Assembly (NCBI GenBank): GCA_021904315.1
Contig: CM038912.1
Span: forward strand, 16,269,061-16,333,060
Length of the DNA: 64,000 nt
Direction of reading: 5' to 3'
DNA from: Sphagnum magellanicum
Taxonomy: Eukaryota; Streptophyta; Sphagnopsida; Sphagnales; Sphagnaceae
The position numbers were made by a program, and so were the translations under genes. The notes beneath the pieces were generated by a model. It searched no databases. It saw nothing but the letters and a program-made list of their open reading frames with translations, and was not told the DNA's origin. Shown in pieces: positions 24,063-35,097 of this stretch. Position 1 is the first letter of the stretch. Each line of letters starts with the position of its first letter.

Positions 24063-27000
24063 GCATATTGGTAAGAAAATGGGTTCAATCGTGGATTGTT
24101 TTTGTTTTGTTATAACAAATGTTCATTGAAATGTACATGCATGTGTGGATCTATTGGTGGCATGTTATATGTAGGAAAATGAACTACTTGATAGCCCTTT
24201 GCATTAGCTGAGGTGAATCTTGAGTTGGCAAAAGAGAAAGGAACTTCAAGATTTAAGATATTGTCACATTAACAACATGTTAAATCACCTTCAATGAATA
24301 TGTCCTATCCTTCTCTAATTACAACTTTAGCACATTCATTTAACCATGGGCAATGGTGGTTCCAAAAACAACCGAACATGTAGGGTTTAATAAGTTGACA
24401 AGGGTTTGGTTTGGTACATGCCACAAATTTGTTGTACAATTTATGGATGAGTAATAATTTAATGTAAGTTTGCAAGGTACCATTAAGGTGATTATTGTGG
24501 GGTTCTGGAATGTCTGTAAAAGTGTCAATTGCAACATTTTGTTAAGTTTATTGTTCACTATCAAACATGTGAGGCTTAATATGTGTAGGTTGCCTCAATT
24601 AACAAGCCTCAACGAATGACACCATGCACACCTGGTATAAATGATGCCACAAATTGACATTCAAGGCTTAGTGCACTTGAAGGGTTAGTGGTTCAAGTTG
24701 TTACTATTGTGGCCAAAAACAATGCCCCCCAATTATAATTGGAGACGGTATGAATTAGTTGGAGGCTATATTTAAGGTGTCATCCATGGCAAATCAAACA
24801 CCTTGTGCCACTAGCACACTATAGAACGTATGGCACCTCCAAGAGTGAACTTGATAAAAACAAGGATTTCTCATGGGCGTTTGGTGTTTTTGACCTTAAT
24901 TTATATGGACATTTATAGTTGCCTATGTCCCATGTTCAATTGCCCATGTGCATTTGACTATGCTCTAAATCAAAAATAATAATTAACTTCATATAGCCTA
25001 AATTACGTAATTGATTCCTTTTCATTTGGGAAGGAATGTTTTAGTAATGTTCATTTACCATATGTTGCCACTTGGTATTGAGCGGTGAAATAACATGTAG
25101 AATATGTGATATGTGTAGGATGTGAAAAATGCCATAGGAGAATGCAACATGCAACACATCTTTTGAAGTTGCAAATGCCCATCCACAACCCTTGGATGAC
25201 AACAAGAAGTAGGCAAGTTAGCTCTTGGTTCATTTGAGTAAGATAGAATATGTTTGTCATGCTTAGTATTTATACCTATGCATGTTCCATATGAATTCAC
25301 ATGTGCATTAAAGTGCAATGCCCAAGTTCAACCAACTCTCATTAACACACATAAGGAGGCCATTACCACAATTGTTGGTAGCTTAGAAAACAATTCAGAT
25401 TTGATTAGGTTGCAAGAGGGTATAGTTCCCACAAAACAACAATGAAAGTGCAAGCTTTTGAATCCCAACAGGAAGGTAAATTAATGTTCATCAATGTGAT
25501 TCTTTATTAATTGGCATAAGTGAGGTTCCTATTCATGTCTACACATCATATGTGGGTTGATTTTCTTGGATTTTCCTTTTCTAGCGACATTGGTATATGT
25601 AATGACTCTACCATTTTGTAGTTGAATGGGACACAAGGTATAAACAAAAGCTTTGAAGGTGCCATCAATGTATCCCTCCCTTACAAGTTATGATCTTGAA
25701 AGACACATGTACTTTATATTTTAACTTGCAAGGTGCATATATATGTGGACATATGTTCTTGATGTGATATGATGTTATGTATGTAAAGTAAACTTTACTT
25801 TCAATTTAATATATTAGCTTGGAATTCCAGTGTTCTATGGTTTTTTAGTTTTCACACTTCAATAATGACATGTCTTTTGCAAGGTAACAAAAGTTCTGAC
25901 AACACATTTCATGTCCCCCCTAATCATAGGTTAAAATCTTCAAAACTATATGTAACTATTATTTCAACACCCTTCATGCTACAAGATAATAGTGCATTAG
26001 TAAGTATAATTACGTAATGATGGTAGTTGACAAGACTTTGACAAATCCTAATTAAATGTGGCATGGTTGTAGTCTTTAAAACCAAGGACAAAGGTTGAAT
26101 TTATTGATTAACTATTGGCAAATCTTGTGCCTTGGGAAAGATTTGTGGCATGTGTTAATGAGTAAAATTTTTAGACTAGTTAGTACCTTAGGCCTTTTAG
26201 TCACTAAAAGTTAAAAATGGTAAATTTACTGTCCTTTATCCAAGGGATGAAACTAGTGGGATTAAGTAGTTAATGTTAGTGAATGGTTAGGGGTAATCTA
26301 CCCAATCATTTAGGAGATTTTTAAGAAAGGATTAAAATAAGGGCCCTATTTTCTTGGGGTCAATGTGGGCCTTGTATGGTTTTGTGTAGGAATATTAAAA
26401 GAGGCGTTGGGGGATTTTTAAAGTATTTAATGCTTTTGTAGTTGGGGTTGGAATGAATGATTCTATTGGAAAAGTGTGTTGTACTATTAAGGAAGAAAAA
26501 GTAATGAGGAAATGTACTTGTATTTGTGTGTGATTTTAATGGAAAATAGTTGAGGAATTCGATGTGTTTTTGGTATGTATATATTCTATTAAGAGCTATA
26601 AAAGGTAGAGTAATTTGATAGTATACAAATTATGATGTTCCTTGACATGCTATTTTTGTAATTCTTTTAAAATAGAGAGTAAAGAGGCATACCACTTGGT
26701 AGCTTCTAGAGTAGTAAGTTACTAGCTACCAAAAGAAGGTAGCAGTTAATACTTGGTGGTAGTAAAAAAAAGGAGAATTTTGGCAAGTAGTCGCATGAAA
26801 ATTATAACGTATTGATGTATGCGATAGGCAATGGCTATGAGTGGATGCAATGTGCTACAGATGGTAAAGAATGGTGGGGAAACATTTAAAGTTGTTGTAG
26901 GCGGTAAGTAGCATTGCTAAAGGGATAACAAGCATGGTTGAGGTGGGACAATAGTTGTAAGAGGTTTACAAACCCCACTAAAGTAACAACCAAAGGCATT

Positions 27001-27723
27001 AAAGGTATTGCAAAACCTTGTAAAATAACTATTATCAAGTTATGGTCATTTCTCATGTTACCTTTTTCTAATTTATTCCCTTGCCCCCCTTGGATTACCT
27101 TATAGATAAAATGATAGGAATGTTCTAAGACATTTCAAACCCTACCTTCTTCCTTTGCTCTTTGTCTGATTTCTTATTTACTACTCAAATAGTTGTAGTA
27201 AAGTAAGTTAGTGAAGGTAATTTATTTCTATTGAATAATAAGGTGTTGACCTTGTTCCTTTAGTTTTACCTCCTAGAGGACGATAATGATCGAGGGCCAC
27301 AATTTCGCCCCTTAATAACACATGATTGGCATAATTTTTCAAAGGTTTTCAATTACAATTGGGCAATGCATAATGGTGGTGATAAATATTAACAAAGGGT
27401 CAATAAAACTACCATTTATAAATCAAATGGTTTAAAGGTTGAAATATATGGCAAATGGGGTTTTTTTTTTGGTGTGACATATATATATATATATATATAT
27501 AAATATATAATTGTATGTAATAGCGTGTGGTTTGATTAATAATTATTAGGTTTGCCAAATTGATGAAACTAGCAAATGCATGGAACATGGCAAAACTTTT
27601 GAAGGCATATTTTGAATACCATTACAATATTTTTGATGGTGTTGCGTGGCTTTAAGTTTGATTTTGTTCAATCTAATTATTTGGTTCATGTTAATTTTTT
27701 TTGTTCCATGTAAAAACTTGTTT
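24063..27723. other. Intergenic DNA, no gene seen
   Basis: No recognised coding sequence occurs on either strand. The longest frames, near 25055-25445, lack family motifs. An AT microsatellite lies at 27479-27500 after a T-run. The stretch ends at the target duplication of the second solo LTR. Confidence 0.6.
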
Positions 27724-27728
27724 GGTAT

Positions 27729-28537
27729 TGACACACTCCCAAGTCCCGGGTTGAACCCACTTGAGGGTCCAACTATGTTGAGTTGCGAAAAGTTGGGACT
27801 TGAGGGGTGTTCCCGACTTCCAGCACTAAAGAGGGGTAGAGGGGCGTGCTAGAAGTCTCGGGATTAGACTAGGAAGATGGACTAGAATATCAAGCTTGAA
27901 TCTGCATCCAAAACCAACCACAAGAGGGTTAGTTAGCATTCGGGAACACCCTTGGGTGTTGGGACAAGCCACGAGCAACTTGGATTACTTGACTCACCAC
28001 GGCCCGTACTTAGGGGAAGCCACCACCTTCCCCCATATAGTATATTCTGCAGCTCTCTGCCGAGGCTACATCCAAATGGCTCTTTTTCCCGGGACTCCGA
28101 AGTTGGAGTCCCGAAATTGTCCCGGGTTGGAGTCCCGGGACTTTGGACGGCCATAGCTCCTCGCCCCAAACTTGGATCGGGACAAGCTCTAAACCGAAGT
28201 TGTAACTCTCGTCCATAGCTTTCCAACGCCATGTCACACTCCTTCAGGCGACGTCGATTCCTGACTTTTAGTGGTCGGGAGTCAAACTGGCAGTTTGACT
28301 CCCGGCCCTTCTTTTGCCCATAACTTGGGCTGCAGATGTCCAAATGGGCAATGTGAGGCCATTTTGAACATCTACGTTTCAAGAGCTTTCCATTGATATA
28401 ATGAACGCATCAAGACAAGGAGATTTGACTCCTCAAATCGCCTTCTGAGTTTTTGGGAGTCCCAGAGGATTCCATTTTCCCACTTTTGGGAGTGTGAGTT
28501 GCATTCTCACACTTAGCCCCAAAGTGGGGTTGCGACA
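27729..28537 (-). mobile_element. Solo LTR, copy 2 (809 bp), inverted, with 5-bp target-site duplication
   Basis: Read on the minus strand the element starts TGTCGCAACCCC and ends GGGAGTGTGTCA, the same ends as the copy at 16402-17348. It is flanked by perfect GGTAT direct repeats at 27724-27728 and 28538-28542. It shares the GGAAAGCTCTTG, TTTGGACATCTG, GGCAAAAGAAGGGCCGG and TATA-like ACTATATGGGGGAAGG blocks. It is about 140 bp shorter than copy 1 and clearly diverged. Different target duplications show two separate insertions. The short minus-strand frames inside it are not genes. Confidence 0.88.
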
Positions 28538-28542
28538 GGTAT

Positions 28543-29270
28543 TTCCCCAATCCATTAATGGAATGCATTTACATTATAATCCATGGATGTTATACATATC
28601 CATGTCATAAGCACCATTATCAGTCAATAAAGCCACAATCTTTAAGTATAGTGGTGGTAGAGATGACTAGAAAAATATGTGAGAATTTATTTTAAGATTA
28701 ATTTACAAACATCGAACTATTCACATTAAAAATAGTTTAAATAGTTCCTCCAATATGTAACAAATGACCAAGATTAATCAATCTATCACAAGACAATAAT
28801 ACACGTCAAATAAACCATTATTTAATATTAGAATACCATAAATTGCCATAATTATAGGAGTGATAGGTGGCATGAATGAAGACACCAAATGATGACACAT
28901 GTTAGGAACTTGGAAAATGATGATGATGTCAAGTGACGCAACACATATTAATTAAATAACAACACATGGCATCACCATGGATCCAACAAATATGATTATA
29001 TGTGATGTTGTATAAACCAATTAAATTGCAACACATGGCAAACTATGGTTCACAATATTGACGTCATGTGCTAAACCCAACACCAATCATACCTAAACAT
29101 GTGGCATGTAATAAGATTTTATTCCCAATTAGATGATGGATGAAAGTGGTGACATGTGGATTTCCATTAACAATTGTGATGATGTTATGTGGTGTACATA
29201 TTAGAAATGTTACTATGACAAGTTAATACATAAGTAATAGGTTTAGGAAAAAAAACATTGGTCAAAATGA
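28543..29270. other. Intergenic DNA rich in ACACATGG/CCATGTGT motifs
   Basis: No gene was seen. Between 28890 and 29190 the words ACACATGGCA, ACATGTGGCA and ACATGTGG recur at least five times. Similar words recur in the CACTA-type element (53300-53540) and in 13440-13800, so this may be a scrap of the same repeat family. Confidence 0.45.
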
Positions 29271-30850
29271 CCATGTCGAAATTTCACTATGATATATTAA
29301 ATATATATACATTAATTTTTATATCATAATATGAGTTTGATTATATAATTGTAAAATACAAATAATTGAAAATATGAATATTAAAAAATGTGAATTTATT
29401 ATAAATTTAAAAAAACTTTTATATTATATTCATTTATTCAAAAATATTTGTATTACTATATTATATTAAAGCATTCTCATATATCATATAGGCGATTTTA
29501 TATGATAAACATATTAGATCAAAAAACATATATTTTCATAAATGAGTATTATGCTATCCATTTTTATCAAATGAAGCCCATAGCAAATTATTATTTAATG
29601 AAAAAAATTATATGTAATATGTACATAATTTTATTTGTTATATATTTTATATCTTATATACATATGATGTATTATGCACTATTTATTCTATATTTGTATG
29701 CTTGACAATATTGGATTTTGATTTTGTTGTAAACATCTTTAGCATTTTGTCAAATAAAGGAAAAAAAAATCTGACTTATTTTTCAGAATAAAAATATAAT
29801 TTTATTAAAATAATATATAATTCGGATTTTAAAATGATAATATTTAAACATAAAATAAAAATAAATTATATCATTAATTGATATATTAATTTTAAATATT
29901 AAAAAGGTAAATTACATTATTATAAATAGTATGTTAATTAATAATTAAAAATAGTATAATAGTATATTATTTATTATAATTATTTGTTTAATATATCAAA
30001 ATAAAATAAAATTCATTGCATAAATTTATTTTAAGTTTACACATATGTATATGGAATATGTAAATTTAATATTAATGAATTTTTATTATGAAATATATTT
30101 TATTTAATTTGAATAAAAAAGATCTTAAATGGTTTTTAGTATTTAAATAGTACTTAAATTATATAATTATAAACAACATGTTAGTTGATAGTTCAAAATA
30201 TTTCAAAAAATTATTACTAGTATTCCAATTAATTATTTAAAATTTTAAAAATAAAAGTATATATTTTTATTTATTTTGAATTTTATTGTACTTCATTTGG
30301 TTTCAAAATAATGAAATATGTTGATTAATTGTAAATTAATTTATATGATACAATATTCAAATAAATTATAAAATATTAATTATTTTAAGTTTTTAAAAAT
30401 ATTATATTACATTATGTTAGTGAAATGTATTTATATGTATAGTAATAAATGTATCCCGCCTCAAGAAGTATATATTTTTACATTATGTTGCAATATAATA
30501 TTTATATTTATTTTTTATTTTTTATATATTAACACATACGATTAAGATTGAATTTTCATCTTTTTATTTCTTAAATTTTTTTTACATGGTCATAAATGAA
30601 GGCCCAAAAAATATATGGAAATTAAATTCAAATTTGAAATAATTTACAAAATAAATTATAAGTTGGTTTAAATCACTGTTTAATATGTCATATTGTAACT
30701 AATTGATGTAATAAAAGGTTATGATAAATAATTTTATACATTATAAATTAATTATATTAAATAATCACTATTATTAAATTTTATATAACATTTAAATTAT
30801 CATATCAATAGTACCAAAAATAACTTTAATAAATTATTTTGATTACAGGT
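29271..30850. other. Extremely AT-rich island (~1.6 kb)
   Basis: This stretch is almost only A and T, visibly more so than the AT-rich DNA on both sides, and has almost no GC-containing words. The frame at 29448-29705 is rich in Ile, Tyr, Phe and Met, as expected from random AT-rich DNA. No organelle gene was recognised. It may be a matrix-attachment-like region or a decayed element. Confidence 0.7.
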
Positions 30851-32150
30851 GAAAATGTAGTTGAAGTTTCATTGAAAGTGAAATGAAATTAGGGCATAGT
30901 AAATTAAGTTAACTTTTACAACCTTGTAGTGATTTAGGTTAGTGGATTTGGACTCGTTGTATACTAATGCATAATGACATGTTTAGAAACCCATGTATCA
31001 TTAATGAAGTTGAAAACCGATGCAAATGTGCCCAAGTTAATGCAAAACATTCACAAATTAAATGTCACAAGTAGAAAGGGTAATCCATTTGGAAATATGT
31101 TCAAGGTCTTTTGCAACAATATGGTAGGAATGTGTTGTTTTGCCAGTTGGCTACCATTTGGAAACCTAACTTTGTCGTCTTTACATATAACAAGATGCTA
31201 CAACCATGGTGATTCAACAATAAAAAGGTCTTTATAACCTTTGGCAATGTAAATAAACATATTTATCTATGAAGCAAGGTAGTTTGTTTTGTTTTGTTTT
31301 GTTTTTCACGTCAAAATCTCCCAAACCATGATGTTTCATGCTGCATTCTTGGTATCTTTGAAAAGCTTTCAATGAATAGTGGTGCATTGATGTGGTTTAA
31401 TATTGTTTGGGATTATAATGTGGAATCTATTGATTATTGAACCATTTTTTCAATGAGAATTAAATAAAATCAAAACTAAAAACTATATTGGAATTTGGGG
31501 GCATTGTTGGTGTTCTTGGAAAACATTTGATGAGTTAGATTTAATATAGTTTATTTCATCATTTTTAAAACCAATATTTGATTTTTGAGTGGATTTTGTT
31601 GTTGGAAATTCAAACAAATTGCTAATATTTGGTTTGGAAGGAAAAATTAGTTGAGCCCTCAATGTGTTCACATTCCGGGCAACGGCACATGCTACATTAG
31701 TATTATTTGAATAAAAGTTGTGCATGGTCATCTTTTTGTGACCAACTCCCCTTTTAGAATATTATATTATTGTTCATGGTGCAATACCCTAATACATTTA
31801 TTACATTTTTATTGACCTTTTATGTCCCCATGTTCTTGATTAGCTTTTTGCACTCCTTATATTTTATAGAATAACTTCAATGTTCATATAAGATTATCTA
31901 TTTTTTGAGTTTGTTATACCATGAGAAGGATTGTAATTAAATAATTCCCTTCATGATTCATGTAGAATTGTATCAAAGTTTGTTGAAAATGCATCATCAA
32001 TGTTTGAATGTGGGTGGCAAATGATGCATGTCATCATCTATATTACAAAAAAAAAAGACTTTTATTTTTTCATGTAACATGAAAAAAAATTCATGAATCA
32101 TCAAGATTTGGAATGATATGAATATCAATTTAATGTCAACTAGTGTTCTT
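30851..32150. other. Intergenic DNA, no gene recognised
   Basis: Two short frames, 30974-31237 plus and 31731-31483 minus, are open for over 80 codons but show no family motif. A TTTTG microsatellite lies near 31279-31303. The region may hold more of the Harbinger-type element to its right, but I could not find its ends. Confidence 0.5.
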
Positions 32151-32189
32151 TTTCATCTTCCTTACTAAGAATTTACATGAATGTTTCAA

Positions 32190-33213
32190 ATTGAGAATCT
32201 ATTCAATTATGTAACAAGCAACAAGTAAAGATGTTAAAAGGAATATGACATATAATTCAAACTTCCCATTTGATTAACTCCCAAGAAAATGTTTTTCAAC
32301 ATACGAAATGTGTTTTTGAAATTAAACCTCCTACGATTATTTTTCATTGTATAACAACTCCAACATGATATGTTGCCCCTTTTCTTTATAAGATTTCACG
32401 ATCCAATATATCAAAGGGTAGCTTTTGTATCTAAATAGATATGGAGGAGTTGAAGTAGTACTTCTATTGTGATTAATAGATCATTGTATTGAACATATTT
32501 ACATAACATCGATTTCTTCAAATAGTTTAGAGTTATTGACCTTTTTGGAAGGTTAACAAACAAATGAATGAATTGTCTATTACAATCAACAATTACCACA
32601 ACATGGTTATTGTAGCCACTTGTCTAAAGTAATAATTGTAATATTTACACAACGGCCTTAAATATTTGACACTTAAACATGCATTCCATTAATGGCATAG
32701 GTTGTACAAAAGACATGTTTTGAATTCTACCATCACCACTGCATCTTGTTGGTTTTAGGCCAAGAAATTAGACCCTTGAACATTTTATTATTACATAAAC
32801 AATTTCATGAAGAATAAAAAAGATTTTTGATTTTCCTTAAACAAACAATTCAAAATACATAAGAAAAATGCATTCCCATTTCCAACTTGTAAATGATGCA
32901 CACAACTGAAATCTCCATAGGAATTGCTTTCCTTCTACATGGTATTTTTATTTGTTATAAAAGTTATCAATTGATGACCAATTTGAAAGAACTTCCCGTG
33001 GGTCATATTGAAGTTTTCAAAATGTTTGTCATCGTATTCAATCATAAAAAATCTCAAAAACCAAGTTGTGGATCTTAGTTTCACCCAATGCCTCAAGTTA
33101 ATAGACAAGTTGTTCAACATACTTGACAATTGACAATCATGGAGAGCTACAACAACCATAACACATGTATTAGTGATTTCTTTAGGAGCTTGTATGTTAA
33201 GGTTTACAATCAC
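32190..33213 (-). pseudogene. Decayed PIF/Harbinger transposase (HARBI1-like)
   Basis: The minus strand gives the family in order across broken frames. Near 33115-33060 is LRHWVKLRSTTWFLRFFMIEY, the N-terminal RXXHWV..RS..WF block. Near 32770 is LISWPKTNKM, the ISWP block. At 32700-32677 is YAINGMHV, in place of the catalytic AIDGTHI, so the first catalytic Asp is Asn. Near 32615-32480 is SGYNNHVVVIVDCNRQF followed by LFVNLPK and LKKSMLCKYVQ, matching GYxxxxxAVVDxxxxF, vGxPGsvNDsRVLRRSsLY and the second Asp. Near 32310 a YTMKNNRRRFNFKNTF-like stretch sits where the C-terminal ENAFGxLK block is expected. Stops and frameshifts make it inactive. Confidence 0.75.
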
Positions 33214-34640
33214 ATTGGTGGGTTTAGTATTTGTTAGCTCTTTTGAAGGAAGTTTTAGAAAAAAATAGATTGCTCATAATACAAAAGCCATTGTAAACAT
33301 GCAACTCATTCATTGTGAGAGCAAAATTGAAAGGATAAACAATGCAAATTCTACAAAACACAAACAAAAGGACATAAGAAGGTTGTTGAATTGGAAGATG
33401 AGGTTGTAAAATCAAGGTGTGAAATATAGCGTTGTAAGACATTGCAAAAAAAATGTGAAAAAGTTGTTTGCAAAAAAACTATGACATAGATGCAATGATT
33501 TGTTATGAAATAATAATAATTTTTCAATAATATTGAAGTTCAAATAATATAAATAATGAAGCTTCAACAAAAAGACAAACAAATGATAAAAGCATTGGGG
33601 ACACCAATCAAGTTATTGCAAACAACATAATGTGGACAAAAATGCATTTGAACTCTTTAGAAAAATGAGGATTAGCAAATTGCTATGGAAAAATAGAAAG
33701 TTGATGATGTGAAATTGTGTTGGAAAATGTTTGAAACAAATTACTTTCAATGCATAATGTGAATGTGTGATAGAATTAAAGTACGGGTTAGTTTCCACAT
33801 TGACAAGATGAATAATTGTTATTTTTCAAATTTTTTTTTTTAAAATTTAAAATTATAAATTTTTTCCACAATTCATTATGATAATGTCACATGAGTAGTG
33901 AAATTATTCAGAGTGTAGCCTATGATAATTATGATGATTTTCAACATGTCAATTTCATATTTTTGCAAATTTAATTTCACTATTTTGAGGATTATTTAAT
34001 AATGACATTTACCTTAGGGTAAGGTAATGACATTGTGTTTCCTACTTGTTATAAACTTATAATGTGTGAATTGAAAAACATGAAAGTTAACTACATACAT
34101 ATTTAGCTTAATGATTACTTGCCACTTTGCATAATTTCAATAGCTTTTTTTTTAATGGTATCGTCGTTTCAACACCTAATGTTAATTCTAGTTGTAATTA
34201 AAGCATTAATACCATCATACTTTGGGAACTTTGACACTAATTGTATTATTTGAAGAAATGATTTTCAAAAAACAAAAAATGTTGCAAAGGAAAAGAAAAT
34301 CTTTAAAAATATTCACTAGGAATATTCAAAATTTTCCAAGACACGAAATCTTCAAATTTTATTTATTTAATTATGTACTTTATTACAACACCCATTGTAC
34401 AATTACAATAAATACCTATAAATGTTGTTTTGTGAAATTTTTGTTTTGTAGCCAAAGTGGCTATCATCCATAAAAAAGGTGTAAAAAAATTGCAATAATC
34501 CCTAAAAGGATTTAGCCAAATAAACCAAATATGAAGCACTAATTGTTAATCATTCTTTTTATATTTTGGCTACACACAAAAAAAACCGAGGACGAAAATC
34601 CAGCAATTATTACTTGAATTCCTCACTTCCAACAATCGAA
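33214..34640. other. Intergenic DNA upstream of TAF1, no gene seen
   Basis: AT-rich sequence without recognisable coding content. The 72-codon minus frame at 33442-33224 may be further debris of the Harbinger relic but has no diagnostic motif. The TAF1 promoter is expected in the right-hand part; I could not assign a TATA box with confidence. Confidence 0.5.
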
Positions 34641-34690
34641 TGAATAATAGATGAATGAGAAAGAAAGAATTTGCTGTCCAAGCATTCGCG

Positions 34691-34806
34691 CCATCCATCC
34701 ATCCATCCATCCATCCATCCATTGTGGTCGGTCGGTCGGTCGGTCTGTGTTGTTGCACGCTCTCACCCTGGCCGACCTACCTACTTATTTACCTACCTAC
34801 CTACCT
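34691..34806 (+). repeat. Three tetranucleotide microsatellites in the TAF1 promoter/leader
   Basis: (CCAT) x8 at 34691-34722, (GGTC) x5 at 34726-34745 and imperfect CCTA repeats at about 34775-34806 follow one another within 116 bp. They lie about 300-400 bp upstream of the TAF1 start codon, probably in the 5' leader or core promoter. A GTC-rich stretch follows at about 34854-34867. Frames running through them on both strands are artefacts of the repeats. Confidence 0.92.
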
Positions 34807-35075
34807 GACGCAGATCGTCTGTGTCCGTCTGTGCGGGTAGGTGCACTCTTCTGTCGTCGTCGTCGTTCGTCGGTTTCACGAGGGGTTTGCTGCGAACCCC
34901 ATCGACTGCTCTCATGTCGCCTGTGGTGCTTGTGGCCTCTGTAATCACGATGTTCCATTCTGCTTCGTTGCCGAGGATGGTCTGAACCTCCTCCTGCTCC
35001 CGCGATCCTTTGTGCTGGGTGGTTTAATTTTTTATTTATTTTTTGTTCCCCTAAGGAATTCTTTCATTGTCGTCG

Positions 35076-35087
35076 GTTTAGGGTTTT
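35076..35087 (+). promoter_or_regulatory. Telo-box in the TAF1 leader
   Basis: GTTTAGGGTTTT lies 11 bp upstream of the TAF1 ATG. Telo-boxes of the AAACCCTA type are common in plant genes for translation and growth machinery and are bound by Myb-like telomere-repeat factors. The match is visible; its activity is inferred. Confidence 0.5.
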
Positions 35088-35097
35088 CGAAGCTTTT

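Noticed and set aside
29271-30850. Organelle DNA insertion
   Set aside because: No chloroplast or mitochondrial gene was recognised, and the AT content is higher than expected for plant organelle coding DNA.
34570-34758. DGWMDGWMDG repeat protein on the minus strand
   Set aside because: It is a translation of the CCAT microsatellite only.
6931-35097. Bidirectional promoter linking kinase and TAF1
   Set aside because: The genes are divergent but separated by about 28 kb of transposon-rich spacer.
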